Source: Warburgia ugandensis (lineage: Eukaryota; Streptophyta; Magnoliopsida; Canellales; Canellaceae). From it: a stretch of 64,000 nucleotides of DNA. The stretch lies in contig CP141134.1 of NCBI GenBank assembly GCA_035236585.1, forward strand, positions 20,700,414 through 20,764,413, in the 5' to 3' direction. The notes under the pieces were generated by a model that was given only the letters and a program-made list of their open reading frames with translations, did not search any database and was not told the DNA's origin. Of the stretch, positions 59,549 through 64,000 are shown one piece after another. Positions within the stretch are counted from its first letter, which is position 1; every line of letters begins with the position of its first letter. The position numbers were made by a program, and so were the translations under genes.

Positions 59549-62500
59549 GTAAGCTGGCGTGAAATTTGACATAGATTTGACTAATCTAAGAACATGGTGT
59601 TAGTGGCTTGAATTCTGCACCTAAGTGACAACCAATACCTGTAAGTCCATAAAAGCTTTATGTAGCCAAAATATGATGAAAAATTTTCGTGGAAAATACC
59701 CTATTAAATTCTATTGCAAATTTTGTCAGTGCAATTTGGAAATGAGAGTAGGATACCCTCTTGTCTACTTCTGAATCTGCAGTTTAATTTATTTGTCACA
59801 TGATTATTTGGACCTAACAGATAATTTTTTTTTGGTCTTAGTGCACATTTTGGTCAATTCTTGGATGCGTTCAAATGTGCTGGCTGATGCTGATGGTCCA
59901 TTATCCTGCCCATATTCTTTTCTTTCGACTAACGTCTAGAAAATTTATTTTGAAAAACTACTAGGGGAGGCCATAACCTACAGAATAATATTTATGACAG
60001 TTCACAATTGGTTATCAATTTAATTATGTAATGTGTAACTAGTTTACGCTGCTAGATCATTCATTTTCCATCATTATGACATTATAGGAACAGCTCATGG
60101 CTACCCACAGCTAAAACAAGATTAGGAGTTATACCTGGAAGCTGAAAGAATAATTAGAAAATACAATGGGATAGCTTTTGAAGCAACAATTTATAAATTT
60201 TAAATTGAAATAATACCAAAAATTGGAGGAATCTGATCTGTAGAAGAGCCCATAGTGAATATTTCTGTCACCTGTTAGGAAAGTGATAAGCATCCACCAG
60301 TTCTTACAATCATTCTGTAGAATATTATGTATAAATGACAAATATTTTGGCATGTATATTGTTCGCAGCCACATAATCAAGCAAGAAAATGAAGAGATTG
60401 AAAAGAACATAAGGCGGCTAAAGAGTTAGATGGTAGAATTAATAAGTTAGAGACATCTGTTAGCAGAGTTATTGAATTAAGGAATTCAAGAGGAAAACAA
60501 TTGTTAAAAATAACGGATTTGCATTTTTTTGAAGTGAAAGGAGAAAAATGGAGAGAGTGAGCATGCAGGAGGTGGGCAGATACAGTCTTCTGGAGGAGGC
60601 TTGGATGGGGAAATGGTTTGTAGCAAACCCTGCTAATAATGCCCTTGAAAGTCACCACCAGACACCAGGAATTAGTATTTTAATGTTTGTACTTGGACCT
60701 TGATGCTGAAGCTTTGTCTTCTTCCAAGTTGTTTCCTTCTTGGAGTAGTTTCTCTTAGGGCCAAAAGTTTGAATTGCCTTGGGACTAGGGAGGATTGATG
60801 ATTTCTAGTGGATAAAACCAAAGTACAGGAAGCTAAAAGGTAGAGCATCACCAATATGAGCCAAGACTTTCGTGGGGGTAAAGAATCATGTTCGTAAATT
60901 TCTAAGAAAAATGTCACAATGGTTTCCAAGATTGGTTGGCATTGTGTTGGAAGTGAATAACTACGATTAAGATCCTATGTCTGTTTTTGCCCTAACTAAA
61001 AGAGAATAGAGGAAAGATGTTATGGATTTCCGTCCATGGGACATTCGAAATCATTTTAAGAAAGATGGTTGTCCAATTTGCCTAAGCCATCTGGCTGGAG
61101 CTTTGAATTCTTGCCATGTTGCGTAGTCAGATTTGGGTTTAACAAGGCATGTTTTGGTTCTTTTAGAAAGTAGGTGCTTTGCTGCTTAGACATGGAGGTT
61201 TCTATTGGTGAATTATACAAGATTTTGGCAATTGCCACTCATTAGAGTTTATAGGGCTTCTTGCAACAGAGGTGGTTGCATGAGTTTTAACTTGAATTGA
61301 TTAATGATGGTCTGACGGTCAGGGTGATTGAACCAAAGCAAGGCAAGTGCCGTGGCAAACTGATTTCTGGTTTTGGTAAGAACATGTAAATTGTTTCTGA
61401 ATTTTGGAGTAATGTCATATTGTCCACTGAAAAATTGTATGTCTATTTGTTGGCAACTATAGAAAAGTATACTTAAACTAATCCAGGTTGATCTAAGGGT
61501 TTGTAGCTGATCAATGGTCTATGCACCCAGATCTGTAATTTGGCACTTTAATACGTTTAAGGTTAGATGTAATCCTGAGGCTTTAATTTGTTGTGGGTAT
61601 TGCTGTTCTTCAGGATTCCCCAGGTATGAAATTGATAAATAATAGAGCAGGATGCTCCTCTGAGTTTTCTTGGTTCAACTCATTTGCAAGTTGATGCCAT
61701 ACATGATTGTTGTAATCTGGGATATGTTAACATCCTACAACTTATCCATGGCAAGTATGAAAATATTTAAATTGGCTAACAGCTCAACGTGTGTTGATAC
61801 ATAGATATACGAGTTGACACATGTAATGTGGTGACACACCTGTGGACACGTTTAAGCTTGCCTGAAAAGTATCTGGTGGAAGAGGACCTGTCCTGCTGCT
61901 TATACGCGTATTTAAGTTTTCCAGTTTTTCATCTTAAATGTATAAAAGTAGACTGCATTTCACCTTTCCTTTTTATGTTATGGAGTCCTGCAGTTCTGCT
62001 TGCAACTTTTACAGTTACTCTTATTGATAATGTTTGTTTCGAAGGGTCTGCATCATCTGAAATACTGCAATTTGACCTTTCCTTTTCTACAGTATGTGCA
62101 GTTCTACACTTTTACCTTTCCTTTTATATGATGTCTTCCATCCTTTGGTTCTGTGTGCAGCTTTACAGTTGCTTTTCTATTGTCTGCAGCAGTTCACTTC
62201 CGTCCGAAACTTTTCTATTTAAGGTTACAGCTCTTGCTAGTCTCAGCCTATTAAGCTTAGGTTGTGGATTTCTTTCCGAAGTGTTGGAAGATTTCCTTTT
62301 TGTCTTTAATTCTTTCTTTACACTCGTTCCTTACTACCTACCTTTTAGTTTTATATTGTCTAGACAATTCCTTCCAGCGTTTAAGCTATAGTCTGATGTT
62401 CCCTTTGAAATGAAGTTGTTTTTCTGAATGATGCTTCCTATCTTTGAGCCTTTAGCTCTACATGGTATGATGTATTTTTCAGTTATCTTTAATAGCACAG

Positions 62501-62573
62501 TAAGGAACAGACGTGTGTTTATAAATGATATGAATAAATTAAGGGTGCAGATATTAACATAATATGGTTAAGT
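59549..62573 (+). other. TOP3A intron 15, 5' part
   Basis: Non-coding. The longest ORF (61828-62391, 187 codons) is a hydrophobic read through T-rich DNA containing repeated TTTCCTTTT and GCAGYTYTACA words. It has no domain and is not counted as a gene. Confidence 0.5.
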
Positions 62574-62925
62574 TGCTGATTACTAGTCCTATTTTATTTA
62601 GCTAGAAAGTTTTTATTATTGAAGTTATAGTTATATTAGGATTGTTTCCTATTTGTAGTTACTTTCTAGGATAGTTCCTTTTTCCTATTAGATATTAGTT
62701 TCCTTTCTTATTGAAATTCTTTTTAGAAGTTTATGAGATTATTATATATCGATGTAAAGCCCTTAAAGCAAAAGGGGAATGAATGAGAAACAATTATTTG
62801 GCTCCATCTATAGTTATAATATCTAGGCTCTTCTTGAATTGAACCTGAAATAGGAGATCTGATCCCTTCAAAGTGATCATTTTCTCTTCTTTTATTCTTT
62901 CTTTTTAGATTCGGGTTCATAACAA
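62574..62925. mobile_element. Probable Ty1/copia solo LTR
   Basis: Starts TGCTGATTAC, contains AGGATTGTTTCCTATTTG and TTACTTTCTAGGATAGTTCC, and ends GGGTTCATAACA(A), wording typical of short Copia LTRs. TAAGT occurs on both sides (62569-62573 and 62926-62930) as a candidate 5-bp target duplication, within one base of the expected CA end. No internal region is present. Confidence 0.55.
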
Positions 62926-62930
62926 TAAGT

Positions 62931-64000
62931 CTGTATAGATTTATTGTACTAAATCCTAACTAGACCTGTTTACATAAGTATAGATTATGTTTGTTACTTT
63001 ATTTTTGTTATTTATTGGCTGTCTGATTTATGAGAAGTGGCTGTAACAGACATCTGTATATGTCATGTCGAGACACCTGTCTGCGTGTCCAGAAATCATA
63101 GGCTAATGGCTGTCCGCATGTTGCATCATGCAGGCACTATATGCCACAGATCCACAACGTGATCCCTTTAATCAATTGAGCTTTAGTGCTTGTATGTTGT
63201 GTAACTCAAGTGTGAGTTCCTTTGTTTCGACCATGGTTACCACAAATGTCAAGCATGATTGTGAAACGCTTTGCACATGATGCGTTTCAAAAATTAAAAT
63301 GAAACATACTTTTAAATTTGTATGAAACACGTGAGAAATGACCATAATACAATTTAGAAACCATGGTCATACATTACCATTTCAAAAATTGCATATGTTC
63401 TACGATTTTCTCCTTGAATTTTTGTTCTCTTTCCTTTTTCATTTATTCTTTTGGTTTTCTCCAGAAATCTTGATAGTTTTTCTCTTTGGTTTGTATTTCC
63501 ATAATTGCATACATTCTACGATTATCTCCTCTGCGTTTTGGAAGTTTTCTTTTCTTGTATTTCCCATATTGCATATATTCCACGATTTTCTCCATGAGTT
63601 TTGAAAGTTCTCAGTTCCTCCTTCATTCTGCATTTCTTCTTTGATTTTCTCCAAAAGTCTTCGTGGGTTTAATTTGTATTCCACTGTGATTATTTCATCC
63701 GTTCCTTGATTTTCATATTTTTTCACAAGATTTTGCTAAGAAAAGTTTAAGTTTTTTTTTTTTTTTTTCAAAGATATACTGGACCCTTTTACATTTCTAG
63801 TTTTGCATAGAATTTTTGGCCGCATTTCACATTTTGTTTCATGTTTGTTTCCCAAATTTGTTTCATGTTTAGGTAACTATAGTTGGGACCATCAAAAGGT
63901 TGATATCATCCTTGATACACTTGTTTCACTTCTCCCAGGTGAGAATTGCCAAGTAATTGTGGGAGATTGTATTTGTGATCCTTACAAATACAAATTGGAT
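62931..64000 (+). other. TOP3A intron 15, right edge of window
   Basis: Non-coding, T-rich, with a T17 run at 63752-63768 and the degenerate array at 63388-63660. The exon 16 expected from the family was not found here. Confidence 0.5.
63388..63660. repeat. Degenerate minisatellite, period about 58 bp
   Basis: ATTGCATATGTTCTACGATT at 63388 recurs in altered form at 63504, 63568 and about 63625, each followed by TTTCTCC or ATCTCC. A worn unit near 63446 fills the 116-bp gap. Copies are clearly diverged. Not coding. Confidence 0.6.

Noticed and set aside
61828-62391. 187-codon + strand ORF, the longest frame outside the recognised gene and elements
   Set aside because: It is a hydrophobic translation of T-rich DNA with internally repeated words. 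It has no domain and no splice or promoter support, and it lies inside intron 15 of TOP3A.

Overview
The window is plant nuclear DNA carrying one host gene, DNA topoisomerase 3-alpha (TOP3A), on the + strand. Fifteen coding exons run from the ATG at 11200 to 59548. They join in frame into 603 codons covering the TOPRIM and type IA catalytic core, and the C-terminal part lies beyond the right edge. A plant origin follows from the Au-type SINEs, the zf-BED hAT elements, the plant RTE LINEs, and the Copia and Ty3/gypsy remains. Large introns and many old nested repeats suggest a large-genome angiosperm. I cannot name the species; a magnoliid-like genome is only a guess.

Layout: 1-11 kb is non-coding and repeat-derived, with LTR-like ends, a 57-bp minisatellite and a C23 tract. 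The region 11.03-11.20 kb is the TOP3A promoter/5' leader, with an E2F-like site and a site II plus telo-box-like pair. The region 11.2-13.8 kb holds exons 1-7 with short introns. Intron 7 (13.1 kb) carries a complete hAT element (hAT-1), an Au SINE and a 5'-truncated RTE LINE. Intron 8 (6.9 kb) carries an Au SINE and a full-length but decayed RTE LINE with a small solo LTR nested in it. Intron 10 (14.8 kb) carries a Copia fossil with both LTRs and a second hAT (hAT-2) that contains a nested Au SINE. Intron 13 (6.3 kb) carries Copia and gypsy remains plus a tiny LINE 3' tail. Intron 14 has a truncated Au SINE. Intron 15 has a probable Copia solo LTR and a degenerate minisatellite.

Many insertions are closed by target-site duplications (TSDs) that can be read directly: 8 bp for both hATs, 13-18 bp for SINEs and LINEs, 5 bp for the solo LTRs. 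Nine of ten elements lying directly in TOP3A introns are antisense to the gene, and every recognised exon remains open with a GT/AG boundary. TOP3A therefore looks functional despite about 46 kb of intron in the window.

I found no convincing new biological system. The most informative oddity is that both hAT copies carry TAG in place of the near-invariant tryptophan of the transposase C-terminal dimerisation motif. This suggests descent from a source copy that was already defective and moved in trans.
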